DNA from: Maridesulfovibrio ferrireducens
GTDB lineage: Bacteria > Desulfobacterota > Desulfovibrionia > Desulfovibrionales > Desulfovibrionaceae
Assembly: GCF_900101105.1 (NCBI RefSeq)
Contig: NZ_FNGA01000003.1
Location: forward strand, 558,001-622,000
Reading direction: 5' to 3'
Length of the DNA stretch: 64,000 bases
The notes under the pieces were generated by a model. That model saw only the letters and a program-made list of their open reading frames with translations. It had not been told where the DNA came from and made no database searches. Shown piece by piece: positions 16,871-26,016 of this stretch (position 1 is the first letter of the stretch; each line of letters opens with the position of its first letter). The position numbers and the translations under genes are program-made.

Positions 16871-16932
16871 TGTAGTCCTCCTAATGAATTAGTAACAAAT
16901 TTCACAAGGTTTAAACCCTGCCGCTTTCGCTG

Positions 16933-17964
16933 TCAATATCTCTGGGAAATTTTGAACACTATGCCTTTTCTTGTAATTGTCGCAGTTTTTCCAGCCGGAA
17001 ATTGAAATACTGCTCCGGTTTTCCGGGCAGAGTACGCATTCTCAAGGAGAGTTATTGAATCGGCAAGGGCATGCCCTTTACCAAGCATTTCTATGATTTT
17101 TTTAAAAAGGCGACATCTTAAGGCTGGATGGCTTTTATTTAACAATGAGCAAGGTGCCAGCCATTCTCCGCCATCAAGTTGTTCCAGTTTTTTTAAACTT
17201 TTTGCTATTTCACAATTCCAGTAATTTTGATCCTGATCGGCCTGACTTTTTAGTCTGGCAATGCTGGTACCGAAACTTGGATTTTCATTGTGCAGCAATG
17301 GAATTATGTGATTACGAATCCGGTTTCTGGTCCATTTGTCCGAAAAATTGCTTTTGTCGTCTTGCCACGGACAATCTATGCTTTTTAGAAAGTCTTCAAG
17401 TTGCAGTTTATTCGTTGTCAGTAGAGGTCTAAGGAGCTTTCTGCCTGGATCATAGGCATCCATTCCGCCAAGAGCAGGCCAGCCTGCTCCGCGGATAAGG
17501 CGCATTACAACGTCTTCACAGAGATCCCCAAGATGATGAGCCAGAACTAAAAATGAAGTATCAAATTTCTTCATGCATTCGTTGAAGAAATTGTATCTTA
17601 AAATTCTACCTGCTTCTTCAAGTCCGACTGACTTGTTAACAGCATAATCGCTTACATCTTCAGATTTACATACACATGGAACGTCTAGGTTCGAACATAA
17701 TTTTTCAACAAACTCACGATCTTGACATGACTCTTCTCTAAGATTGTGATCCATATGAGCGCAGAAAACCCTGCCACCCGATTTACGGGCCAGCAGGGTT
17801 GATATGATCAGAAGGGCGGTGGAGTCTATTCCACCTGAAACCGCAATGAGCAGTTTTTGCGAAGCAAAGTTTGTGCCTGATTTAAGATTACCGAACTTTT
17901 CAATATCAAGGCATAACCGTGCATGCTCTGAGTTCAGTTCTTGTATTGATAAAGGTAATTTCAC
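16933..17964 (-). CDS. tilS: tRNA(Ile)-lysidine synthase
   Basis: Modifies C34 of tRNA-Ile(CAU) to lysidine. The PP-loop LIAVSGGIDSTALL lies near residues 41-54, followed by a typical HMDHNLREESCQD segment and an AHHLGDLCEDVVMRLIRGAG region. Length 343 aa fits a form with a short C-terminal domain. The start is GTG 17964, with GGA about 11 nt upstream. It follows the unknown 111-aa gene by 33 nt. Confidence 0.93.
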   Translation of the reverse strand: MKLPLSIQELNSEHARLCLDIEKFGNLKSGTNFASQKLLIAVSGGIDSTALLIISTLLARKSGGRVFCAHMDHNLREESCQDREFVEKLCSNLDVPCVCKSEDVSDYAVNKSVGLEEAGRILRYNFFNECMKKFDTSFLVLAHHLGDLCEDVVMRLIRGAGWPALGGMDAYDPGRKLLRPLLTTNKLQLEDFLKSIDCPWQDDKSNFSDKWTRNRIRNHIIPLLHNENPSFGTSIARLKSQADQDQNYWNCEIAKSLKKLEQLDGGEWLAPCSLLNKSHPALRCRLFKKIIEMLGKGHALADSITLLENAYSARKTGAVFQFPAGKTATITRKGIVFKISQRY

Positions 17965-17997
17965 TAGTAATGTTTCCGGAAGCTTAGGTAGCTTTTA

Positions 17998-18333
17998 CTA
18001 CAGAGAAATTTCAAGATCGTTAATGAAATTATCAAGATAATCGAGCATATGGTTACGCTGGTCAGTCGTCGCGTAACAGACACAGGAACAACGCAGTTTG
18101 TTGCGTGCGCGAACCAGAAGTTCAAGTTTAAGGCCTTCTTCAAGTACTTCTAACGCCATGAAGTACGGACCGCATTCGTTGATGTGTTCTTTTTGTTCGG
18201 CCTGTAAAAGATCCTCAGGAACCGGAATGTAATAAATTCCTTCTAATCCACCGGTAAATTCAAGGTCAGTAAGAGCCTTGGAAATCTTTTTTAAGTCTTC
18301 TTCGTATATGTCTTCAAGCAGGTAATTTCTCAT
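17998..18333 (-). CDS. Conserved-looking hypothetical protein, 111 aa
   Basis: Not recognised. Acidic, soluble, single-domain protein beginning MRNYLLEDIYEEDLKKISKA. AAGGAT lies 7 nt before the ATG. Two cysteines close together (LRCSCVC, three Cys in five residues) could bind metal or be redox active. It sits between hemA and tilS within a tight minus-strand series (18 nt after hemA, 33 nt before tilS), so it is co-transcribed with haem synthesis. A role there is only a guess from context. Confidence 0.75.
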   Translation of the reverse strand: MRNYLLEDIYEEDLKKISKALTDLEFTGGLEGIYYIPVPEDLLQAEQKEHINECGPYFMALEVLEEGLKLELLVRARNKLRCSCVCYATTDQRNHMLDYLDNFINDLEISL

Positions 18334-18351
18334 TTTTGATATCCTTAAACT

Positions 18352-19662
18352 TTAATCTTTTTGTTTCTTGCGCCTACAGTGTGCATCCGGTGGAATAGTA
18401 TCATTATCAAGGTTGAACATGCGTCTGGCTAAATCAACAAACTTTTCTGCGGCGCCTTCTTCTTCTGTTCGGCGTTTGAGAAAAGAAACGGGTTCATGAA
18501 GCAGTTTTTTACCGATAGACAGAGCCATAGTTTCAATGGCTTCTTGTGTTTCAATATCAATTTTACCAAGTCTTTTTAAAGTCTTGGCTAACTCTTTTCT
18601 AGCAACACCTTCACTGCGGTCAAAAAGGTCAACAATGGTTGGTTGCAGATCAAGTGAGTTTATCCAATTACCGAAAGAAAGTGTTTCTGAGTCGACGATG
18701 GAGTTTGCTTTTACAGCTTCATCTTCACGTTGAGCCATGTTTTCTTCAACCACGTCTTTAAGATCGTCGATATCGTAAAGGTATACGTTATCAAGACCAT
18801 TGACGTCGGGGTCGATATCACGCGGAACGGCAATATCAATAAAGAACATAGGACGGAATTTGCGCTGTTTAATAACCTTTTTCATGTCCTTGGCTTTAAT
18901 GACAGCATGTGGCGCTCCTGTGGAGCTTATGATGATGTCTGTGTCGCTTAGGCAGTCGTAAAGGTTATCAAATGGTATGGCTTCACCGTTCATAGTTTTT
19001 GCCAGTTCTTCAGCTCTGGAAAAAGTTCTGTTGGCGATACGAATCGTTTCAACACCGCTGTTTAGTAAATGTGTTGCAGCTAGTTCAGCCATTTCACCAG
19101 CCCCGATGAGCAGGGCTTTTTGCCCTTTAAGTTCACCGAAAATTTTCTTGGCAAGTTCAACAGCAGCGTAACTTATTGATACTGCGTTTGAAGCAATCGA
19201 AGTTTCTGAGCGCACTCTTTTAGCAACAAAAAAAGACTTATGCAGCATTCTGTTAATGATTACTCTGGCGGCCCCGGCTTCTACAGCTTTTCGATATGAA
19301 TCTTTAAGCTGACCTAGAATTTGGGGTTCGCCGACGATCATTGAATCAAGGCTGCTGGCTACTCTGAACAAGTGGTTAACTGCTTTAAGATTTTTATGAC
19401 AATAAGTATTGGGTTCGAGATCTACTTTTGAACCGCCACATTTGTCAGCCCAGTATGAGAGGATTTCATTTTCAGTGAATTCTTCTGAACATACGACAAT
19501 AATTTCAACTCTATTGCAGGTGGAAAGCGCCATGACTTCGCGAATTCCCATATCAAGGAGTCCTTTTTCGAACTCTTCAATATTGGTCAGGGCGTAACGT
19601 TCACGGACATCTACACCTGCAGATTTGTGGTTGAGGCCTATAAGGTAAATATTTTGGTCCAT
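18352..19662 (-). CDS. hemA: Glutamyl-tRNA reductase
   Basis: First committed enzyme of tetrapyrrole synthesis in the C5 pathway; reduces glutamyl-tRNA to glutamate semialdehyde with NADPH. The nucleophilic Cys49 lies in MALSTCNRVEI, with GEPQILGQLKDSY and the NADPH-domain ALLIGAGEMAELAATHLL following. 436 aa. The ATG is 3 nt after the ccsA stop, indicating translational coupling. The C-terminus is unusually basic (RRKKQKD). Confidence 0.96.
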   Translation of the reverse strand: MDQNIYLIGLNHKSAGVDVRERYALTNIEEFEKGLLDMGIREVMALSTCNRVEIIVVCSEEFTENEILSYWADKCGGSKVDLEPNTYCHKNLKAVNHLFRVASSLDSMIVGEPQILGQLKDSYRKAVEAGAARVIINRMLHKSFFVAKRVRSETSIASNAVSISYAAVELAKKIFGELKGQKALLIGAGEMAELAATHLLNSGVETIRIANRTFSRAEELAKTMNGEAIPFDNLYDCLSDTDIIISSTGAPHAVIKAKDMKKVIKQRKFRPMFFIDIAVPRDIDPDVNGLDNVYLYDIDDLKDVVEENMAQREDEAVKANSIVDSETLSFGNWINSLDLQPTIVDLFDRSEGVARKELAKTLKRLGKIDIETQEAIETMALSIGKKLLHEPVSFLKRRTEEEGAAEKFVDLARRMFNLDNDTIPPDAHCRRKKQKD

Positions 19663-19665
19663 AAA

Positions 19666-20493
19666 TCAGACTTTAAAGCTGTGGTGAGTAGGGATAAAAA
19701 AATTAATTCCCCATAATGATATCATGGTGATGACAAATACAATGATCACCAGAATTGCCGGTTTTCTGCCTCTCCAGCCAACAACTGTGCGTTGATGAAA
19801 AAGAAATGCAAATAAAAACCAGACCAATAACGTTACAATTTCCTTCGGATCCCACGAGAACATTTTGGTAAAGGTTCCTCGTGCCCATAGAAAACCGGCT
19901 GCAAGTCCCAGCGTATAAAGAGGAAAGCCGATCATTATGGCCCAATGATTCACTCTGTCGAAGGTGTTTAGAGAGGGCATCTCTTTACCCAGAGAGGTAA
20001 GATTTGCTTTCGTTTTGATTTTGTTGTTCAAGTAAATGAAAGCAACTCCGGCTCCTGCAGCCATTGCCATCAGAGCGATGCTCACAAAGATCGTTCCGAT
20101 ATGAAGACCTATAAAAAGACCTGCCAAATGGGCGGGGAGTGTTACTTTCAAACTTTGCGCGGCAAGAGATGCAATGAACAGCAAAAGAGCCAGAGGTGAA
20201 GCCGTCAATGCAAAGAAAGTATTTCTTACTTTCCACCAAAGAGCGAAATAAACAAGAATGAAGCTCCATCCCAGCAGACTGAAATAAAAGAAACCGCCTG
20301 TGAGCACTGTTGATTTATACAGAGTTACAGCAAGCAATAGATCTAGAGAATGCAGAGCAAATCCGCCGATAGCGCAGAGATTACCGAGCTTACCCATGAC
20401 CTGATTGTTTTTCAGGGTTCCTGCGATAAAAAAGGTCATGCCCATCAAATAAAGGGCTATGATCACGTATTGAAAAAACTCAAACAAAGTCAT
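19666..20493 (-). CDS. ccsA: Cytochrome c assembly protein, CcsA/HemX family
   Basis: 275-aa polytopic membrane protein with about eight hydrophobic segments. The WxWD-like signature of haem-handling proteins appears as FSWDPKEIVTLLVW near residue 220. In System II cytochrome c biogenesis CcsA carries haem across the membrane. It lies between a sirohaem synthase-like gene, which it overlaps by 14 nt, and hemA, consistent with haem handling. A HemX-type regulatory role on HemA is the main alternative. Confidence 0.85.
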   Translation of the reverse strand: MTLFEFFQYVIIALYLMGMTFFIAGTLKNNQVMGKLGNLCAIGGFALHSLDLLLAVTLYKSTVLTGGFFYFSLLGWSFILVYFALWWKVRNTFFALTASPLALLLFIASLAAQSLKVTLPAHLAGLFIGLHIGTIFVSIALMAMAAGAGVAFIYLNNKIKTKANLTSLGKEMPSLNTFDRVNHWAIMIGFPLYTLGLAAGFLWARGTFTKMFSWDPKEIVTLLVWFLFAFLFHQRTVVGWRGRKPAILVIIVFVITMISLWGINFFIPTHHSFKV

Positions 20494-21157
20494 CAGTTAA
20501 CTCCGGGATGTGGGGAACAAGTTCTTCCGGCAGGATTTCAGCCAACAATTCATGAACCCGGCTTATGTTTCCTGCTTCCAGTTCATCTAAAATCGGAGAC
20601 GCAACAAGATGCCTGAACAAAGCGGTGTTTTCGCTTGTTTCCTTGCCAAGGTCAAGGACCAGAGGTCGCAATCTGCCCATTAAAGTAAGAAATTTTGCGT
20701 AATGATCTCCAAAAATGTTTTGTAGATCACGACGAATTTTTTTCGTAAAAGCCGGACTGTTACCGCCCGTAGATACAGTAAGTGTAAGATCTCCCTGTCT
20801 TATTACCGAGGGAACAATGAAATTACTGCCCTCAGGATAATCAGCAATATTGCAGAGAATATTTTTTTGCTGACAAAGATCAGCAATCTGTCTGTTTACA
20901 ACTTGATTGCTGGTGCAGGCAAAGACTACAAATTTTTCATCTAAATCAGAAGGGATAAATGCACGTTTTTCAAAAATAACACGGGGATTTTCTCCGATGC
21001 GGCGCATTTCCGGAGATGGATCACAAGTGTCAATCACCTTGATTTCAGTTGGATGGCAATGCAAAAGGGATTTCAGCTTGCGAAGGCCGACTTCTCCGGC
21101 ACCGACAAGCAGACATTTCTGATTTTCCACTTTGAGAGAAATAGGATAGTACGTCAT
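20480..21157 (-). CDS. Precorrin-2 dehydrogenase / sirohydrochlorin ferrochelatase-like
   Basis: 225 aa from the ATG at 21157, the usual family N-terminus (MTYYPISLKVENQKCLLVGAG). The NAD site is GAGEVGLRKLKSLL, followed by ACTSNQVVNRQIADLCQ, the NIADYPEGSNFIVPSV region and the STGGNSPAFTKKIRRDL substrate loop. It matches the CysG N-terminal/Met8 module without the methyltransferase half. No clear Shine-Dalgarno is visible, and in-frame TTG codons just upstream remain possible. In sulfate reducers sirohaem serves sulfite reductase and the alternative haem route. Confidence 0.88.
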   Translation of the reverse strand: MTYYPISLKVENQKCLLVGAGEVGLRKLKSLLHCHPTEIKVIDTCDPSPEMRRIGENPRVIFEKRAFIPSDLDEKFVVFACTSNQVVNRQIADLCQQKNILCNIADYPEGSNFIVPSVIRQGDLTLTVSTGGNSPAFTKKIRRDLQNIFGDHYAKFLTLMGRLRPLVLDLGKETSENTALFRHLVASPILDELEAGNISRVHELLAEILPEELVPHIPELTDDFV

Positions 21158-21260
21158 AGAGTTTGGGTATAGCAAAAGGGTACCCTCATTGTAAAATGAC
21201 AAAGCACAGATAAACAGATATATTTTTGCCAGAAGAATTCTGCAACAAATGGAATTTATT

Positions 21261-22496
21261 ATGAAACGAGTTCTTATTGTGCAACTTACAAGGTTTGGAG
21301 ACCTTGTCCAGACCAAAAGACTTATTCTCACTCTTGCAAAGCGAGGATTTGAAGTTCACCTATGCGTTGACCGCTCGCTCAAAGATTTAGCGAATATTAT
21401 ATACCCTGAGTGTGTTGTCCATGAGTTGATTGCACATGGAACAGGAATTTCTGATAATGGGATGACTTCAGTTTTACCTTTTAATTTTAAGGTGTTCCAG
21501 ACACTTAAAGATATTAATTTTGATAAGATCTACAATTTAAATTTTTCACCGATGAACTATGTGTTGTCCTCACTTTTTGATCCCCGAAAAGTAGTGGGGC
21601 ATAAACGGGTTAACGGGCAGACGGTTAAAGATCCGTGGCTTGATCTGGCTTTCCGGTTTTCAACAGAAAGACGTAATAATATTAATCTGGTAGATTACTG
21701 GACAGCATTAAGTCCCGATATGATTCCACCTTCACAGGTTAACCCGGTTGCTGCTCCGGGTGGAGGGGGAATCGGGGTTGTCATGGCTGGTAGAGAGTCG
21801 CGGCGTTCACTTCCGTTTGATGTCTTTGCTCCGTTAATTCTGTCGGCAAGGTCGGTAAATAAAAATAAAAATATATTTTTATTAGGTAGCAGCTCTGAAA
21901 AAAAGGCCGGGGAGAAGCTGCTTAGCAAATTCCCTTCATCCATTGCTAAGGACACCGTTAACCTTGCTGGAAAAACAGACTGGAAAGAATTGATTGAAAC
22001 GGTTTCAAAGCTTGATCTGCTGATGACACCCGATACCGGAACCATGCATTTGGCAGCTCATCTGGGAACTCCTGTACTTGGATTCTTTCTTTCCTCTGCA
22101 TGGTGCAGCGAGACAGGGCCTTACGGAAAAGGGCATACAATAATTCAAGCCGATTTTGATTGTTCTCCGTGTGTTGAATCTCAGCCATGCTATAATAATT
22201 TGAAGTGTCTTGAACCATTTAAAGAGTCAAATATGGCCAGATTTATCGCGACACGTAAGGCAGAGCATTTGCCACAGGGATTATCTGTTTTCGAATCTGA
22301 ATGCGATTTTTTAGGAACTGAATACGTTTTAAAAGCAGGGCACGACGCAACTAAAGATCGGCGAGAGAGAATAAGACGTTTTATAGGTTGTTATCTCGGC
22401 ATACTTGACCTCGGTGAGTATGGGCCTTTTCCTGAACTTGCGGAAAAGTTTTATAAAGAAAAAGACTGGATAACAAGATCGAGGTTATTAAGTTGA
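21261..22496 (+). CDS. Glycosyltransferase family 9 (heptosyltransferase-like)
   Basis: 411 aa. The N-terminal VLIVQLTRFGDLVQTKRLI and the C-terminal TPDTGTMHLAAHLGTPVLGFF are the GT9 signatures of enzymes that add heptose or related sugars to lipopolysaccharide or other glycans. A cysteine-containing segment (DCSPCVESQPCYNN) follows the donor-site motif and is common in this subgroup. The start is ATG 21261 (GGA about 8 nt upstream); ATG 21249 is possible. It is divergent from the sirohaem-synthase-like gene, and its stop overlaps the start of the next glycosyltransferase gene. Confidence 0.85.
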   Translation: MKRVLIVQLTRFGDLVQTKRLILTLAKRGFEVHLCVDRSLKDLANIIYPECVVHELIAHGTGISDNGMTSVLPFNFKVFQTLKDINFDKIYNLNFSPMNYVLSSLFDPRKVVGHKRVNGQTVKDPWLDLAFRFSTERRNNINLVDYWTALSPDMIPPSQVNPVAAPGGGGIGVVMAGRESRRSLPFDVFAPLILSARSVNKNKNIFLLGSSSEKKAGEKLLSKFPSSIAKDTVNLAGKTDWKELIETVSKLDLLMTPDTGTMHLAAHLGTPVLGFFLSSAWCSETGPYGKGHTIIQADFDCSPCVESQPCYNNLKCLEPFKESNMARFIATRKAEHLPQGLSVFESECDFLGTEYVLKAGHDATKDRRERIRRFIGCYLGILDLGEYGPFPELAEKFYKEKDWITRSRLLS

Positions 22497-23782
22497 AAGA
22501 AAATAATATGAATTCAAACAAAATTCTTCGAATACTTGTTGTGTTGCCGCTTTACGGTGGATCTTTGCCTGTTGGGAGGTTTTGCGTTGCAGCTCTCAAA
22601 GAGATGGGTCATTTGGTCGAAACTTTTGAAGCACCGGAATTTTACGACGCATACAATGCGCTCGACAATCTCAAAGTTACGTCTGACAGACATCAATATT
22701 TGCAGAACAGTTTTCTACAGGTGTTGTCTCAGGCTGTATTAGCTAAAACTGAAACATTTGAACCGGACATGGTCCTTTCAATGGCTCAGGCTCCGCTTAC
22801 TCATCAGGCATTAAAACGACTTCGCCGCGATAAAGTTGTAACTGCCATGTGGTTTGTGGAAGATTTTAGGCTGTTTACCTACTGGCAGAGCTTTGCTCCT
22901 TTTTATGATGTTTTTGCTGTTATTCAAAAAGATCCTTTTTTTGACAAGCTTAAGGAGATAGGCGTTGAAAACACCCTTTATCTTCCATTGGCTGCACATC
23001 CTGAATTTCATAAGCCGCTTGATATTAATTCAATAGATACTCGTAAATATGGCGCAGATGTTTCATTTATGGGAGCAGGGTATCCTAATAGACGTATGGC
23101 TTTCCGGAAACTTATTCATCACGGGCTCAAAATTTGGGGTTCTGAGTGGGATGGAGATCATGTTCTTGATAAGTATATCCAGTTAGGCGGACGCAGAGTT
23201 TCTTCTGAAGAATGTGTAAAAATTTTTAATGCAACAAAGATTAATTTAAACCTTCATTCATCGATTAATGCTGATGAGCTTGTCAGTGGAGGGGATTTTA
23301 TTAATCCACGTACGTTTGAGCTTGCAGCTTGCGGTGCTTTTCAATTGGTGGATCATAGAAAGCTCATGTCCGAAGCTTTTTCCGATGGTGAATTGGCTTA
23401 TTTTGACAGCCTTGAAGATCTTGATAATAAAATTGGCTATTTTCTACATCATCCTGAAGAAAGAGATTCATATGCTGAAAGAGGGCGCAAAAGAGTTCTT
23501 GCAGATCATACGTATGCGATCAGAATGCAGACTTTAATTGATTTTACAAGTAAAAGGGTTTCAGGATGGCCGAAAGATAGATGTACAGATAATATTTTCG
23601 GACAGGATTTTCCCGAAGATCTAAAAAATAATGTCTTAAAATTAATCGAAAAGTTAGGGTTACCTATAGATGTAAGTTTTGAAGATCTTGTCAGTTCCGT
23701 GCGAATGCAACAAGGTGAGTTAAGCGCTCTTGATACGGCTATTTTGTTTTTAGATGAATGGAAAAAAATATACAAAAGATAA
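22493..23782 (+). CDS. CgeB-like glycosyltransferase
   Basis: 429 aa from TTG 22493 (GAGG 8 nt upstream), overlapping the previous stop by 4 nt; an ATG at 22508 is the alternative. The first half is a GT-B-like Rossmann fold (ILVVLPLYGGSLPVG). The second half has ADVSFMGAGYPNRRMAF and NPRTFELAACGAFQLVDHR, typical of CgeB/YkvP-type glycosyltransferases. The pair probably modifies a shared surface glycan, such as LPS core, or flagellin; the acceptor is unknown. The chemotaxis methyltransferase downstream is 100 nt away and probably separate. Confidence 0.75.
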   Translation: MKENNMNSNKILRILVVLPLYGGSLPVGRFCVAALKEMGHLVETFEAPEFYDAYNALDNLKVTSDRHQYLQNSFLQVLSQAVLAKTETFEPDMVLSMAQAPLTHQALKRLRRDKVVTAMWFVEDFRLFTYWQSFAPFYDVFAVIQKDPFFDKLKEIGVENTLYLPLAAHPEFHKPLDINSIDTRKYGADVSFMGAGYPNRRMAFRKLIHHGLKIWGSEWDGDHVLDKYIQLGGRRVSSEECVKIFNATKINLNLHSSINADELVSGGDFINPRTFELAACGAFQLVDHRKLMSEAFSDGELAYFDSLEDLDNKIGYFLHHPEERDSYAERGRKRVLADHTYAIRMQTLIDFTSKRVSGWPKDRCTDNIFGQDFPEDLKNNVLKLIEKLGLPIDVSFEDLVSSVRMQQGELSALDTAILFLDEWKKIYKR

Positions 23783-23882
23783 TTAATATATTACTTTTCG
23801 TACACTAGCACGTTTTTTACCGTAATTATTGGCTTAAAAGAATGCAAACACGACTACATTAAAATCTTAGAGAGAAGAATTT

Positions 23883-24758
23883 ATGGCGGGACTTTTTTCA
23901 AATAGCGGCTTCAGTGGTGGTATAAAAATTTCCACCCTAGAGTTTACTCAACTCAGAGATATTATCTATGAATTATTTGGTATTTTTCTAAATGATAATA
24001 GAAAATATCTTATGGAGAACAGATTTTCTGCGCGTATCACAGAATTAAAGCTAAAAAGTTTTAAAGAATACATTGATTTTTTAAAATATGATAAAAATAG
24101 AAATTTAGAATTAAATAAACTTGCTGATCTTATTACAACAAATGAAACAAGTTTTTTTAGAGATAATCCTCAGCTTACAGCCTTTACTAATGAATCTTTG
24201 ATGGAAATTATTGAGGCTAAACGCAAAACGGGACGTAGAGAACTTAGAATTTGGTCCGCAGGGTGCTCATCAGGCGAAGAGCCATACACATTATCTATAA
24301 TTATTCATGAAATACTAAAAGCAGAACTTCCTAAGTGGCGTATACAAATTACAGCCAGTGATATTTCATCAAGTGTTATCGCCCAGGCTAAAAAGGGTGA
24401 ATATACAAAGTATGCCTTAAAAACGACGAATGCTGCTATTGCCAAAAAATATTTCACAGAAAAGGAAGCAGGCATTTTTAAAGTCAAACCTGAGATTAAA
24501 CGTCTAGTAAGGTTCGATAAAATAAATCTAAATGATCTTGTCGCTTTAAAAAAAGTACCTAAATCTGATGTTATTTTTTGTAGAAATGTGATAATTTATT
24601 TTGATAAAGAAATGAAAAAAAGAGTGCTTAGAGCCTTTTATGACAATTTAGTAGATGATGGACATTTATATGTCGGACATTCTGAATCTTTACATACGAT
24701 AACAAATACCTTCAAAGCCAAACATCACACGGGTGCGATTTCTTACAGAAAGGTATAA
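23883..24758 (+). CDS. cheR: Chemotaxis protein methyltransferase CheR
   Basis: SAM-dependent methyltransferase for glutamates on chemoreceptors. The N-terminal helical domain has LADLITTNETSFFRD. The SAM domain begins ELRIWSAGCSSGEEPYTLS, and later come VIFCRNVIIYFDKEMKKRVL and YVGHSESL, all conserved in CheR. 291 aa with a short N-terminal extension. No cheB or cheA is adjacent; an HDOD gene follows 33 nt downstream. Confidence 0.95.
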   Translation: MAGLFSNSGFSGGIKISTLEFTQLRDIIYELFGIFLNDNRKYLMENRFSARITELKLKSFKEYIDFLKYDKNRNLELNKLADLITTNETSFFRDNPQLTAFTNESLMEIIEAKRKTGRRELRIWSAGCSSGEEPYTLSIIIHEILKAELPKWRIQITASDISSSVIAQAKKGEYTKYALKTTNAAIAKKYFTEKEAGIFKVKPEIKRLVRFDKINLNDLVALKKVPKSDVIFCRNVIIYFDKEMKKRVLRAFYDNLVDDGHLYVGHSESLHTITNTFKAKHHTGAISYRKV

Positions 24759-24791
24759 ATCTGGCTTTAACTTAATTTATGAGGTGTTGAG

Positions 24792-26012
24792 ATGCGTAGT
24801 GTAGGCATTGATGATCTTGAACCGGGTATGATTTTGGCTAATGATTTGCTTCATTCCGGAAGAATGCTGCTTCCAGCCGGTTCAGTTGTAACAAGCAGTA
24901 ATATTACTTTTTTTCAACGGCAGGGCATAGAAAATATTACAGTTTTAAGTTCACCCCCCGTTGAACCGGATGAAGAAACCCTTGATAGATCTTTTCGGTA
25001 TGTTCGTGATTACTTTATGTTTGTAAATCACAATCATCCAGCCATAATAAAGATGTTTGATATCTCAGTATATAGAACAGCCACTAAATTGATGGAAGGC
25101 TGGACTCTTCCTTCCTCTGATGAGCAAACAGTTACTGAACTTGATGATATGAGAGATCTTTTCTTTCGCGACGAAGGTAAGGTCGAAGATGTTGTTGATG
25201 CTGAAATTAAAATTGCTTCTTTTCCAGATATCTTTTTCAAGGTAAAAAAGGTCGTTGATGATCCAACCGCCTCCGCTCAGGAAATTGCTGCGGTTGTTGG
25301 ACTTGATGTAGCTATTTCCACCCAGTTGTTAAAGCTCGTCAACAGTCCTCTTTATGGATTCCCTTCCGAAATTAGTTCACTTGTCCGAGCTGTTGCCCTT
25401 GTAGGTAGCAGAGAACTTTGTACCCTTGCCCTCGGGCTTTCAACCATAAGCTATTTTAAAGATATCCCGCCGGAACTTATAGATATGCGTTCCTTCTGGA
25501 TGCACTCTTTATCGTGCGGTATATTTTCTAAAATACTTGCTGAAAAGGTTAAAGGTGTTGTTCCTGAAGTAATGTTTACTGCGGGACTTCTTCATGATGT
25601 CGGACGACTCATTGTTTTTAAAAAGATGCCGTGCAGTTCCATTCAGGCAATGCTTTATGCTCGTGAAAATTTTATTCCACTAGTTGAGGCCGAGGATATG
25701 ACTCTGGGATTCAACCACACAGACGTTGCTAAGGATATGCTTGGCAAATGGAAATTCCCAAATGAATTAACTGATGCTATCAGCAATCATCATTCCCCGC
25801 ATAATGCGGACTCTAAAGTACAGGCAACAATTCTTCAGGTTGCCGACAATTTGGCGAATGCCATAGGGATTTCAGATGGCGGGATGTATGTTATTCCGGG
25901 AATTGAGGAAGGAGCTTGGGAATTGCTTGGAATTGATGCGGACAGCTTAACTTTGATTGTAGAAGATTATGACCGTCAAATCGAAGAACTTTTTCAAGCT
26001 TTTTTTACTTAA
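24792..26012 (+). CDS. HDOD-domain signalling protein
   Basis: 406 aa. The first 100 residues resemble the short N-terminal segment of HD-GYP/HDOD regulators (LEPGMILANDLLHSGRMLLPAGSVVT). The HDOD domain spans about 135-340 with IASFPDIFFKVKKVVDDP, LLKLVNSPLYGFPSEISSL and an HD-like GLLHDVGRLIVF. HDOD proteins are usually non-enzymatic signalling adaptors in motility or stress. GAGGTG precedes the ATG. Position between cheR and a PAS histidine kinase suggests a sensory role. Confidence 0.82.
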   Translation: MRSVGIDDLEPGMILANDLLHSGRMLLPAGSVVTSSNITFFQRQGIENITVLSSPPVEPDEETLDRSFRYVRDYFMFVNHNHPAIIKMFDISVYRTATKLMEGWTLPSSDEQTVTELDDMRDLFFRDEGKVEDVVDAEIKIASFPDIFFKVKKVVDDPTASAQEIAAVVGLDVAISTQLLKLVNSPLYGFPSEISSLVRAVALVGSRELCTLALGLSTISYFKDIPPELIDMRSFWMHSLSCGIFSKILAEKVKGVVPEVMFTAGLLHDVGRLIVFKKMPCSSIQAMLYARENFIPLVEAEDMTLGFNHTDVAKDMLGKWKFPNELTDAISNHHSPHNADSKVQATILQVADNLANAIGISDGGMYVIPGIEEGAWELLGIDADSLTLIVEDYDRQIEELFQAFFT

Positions 26013-26016
26013 AAAA

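Noticed and set aside
16349-17005. 218-codon open frame on the plus strand
   Set aside because: Runs opposite adk and the 3' end of tilS, both fully supported by motifs; no ribosome-binding site and no family features.
23829-23845. Possible sigma-54 promoter before cheR (TTGGC...TGC)
   Set aside because: The GG and GC elements are 11 nt apart instead of 10, and the -24 element is incomplete.
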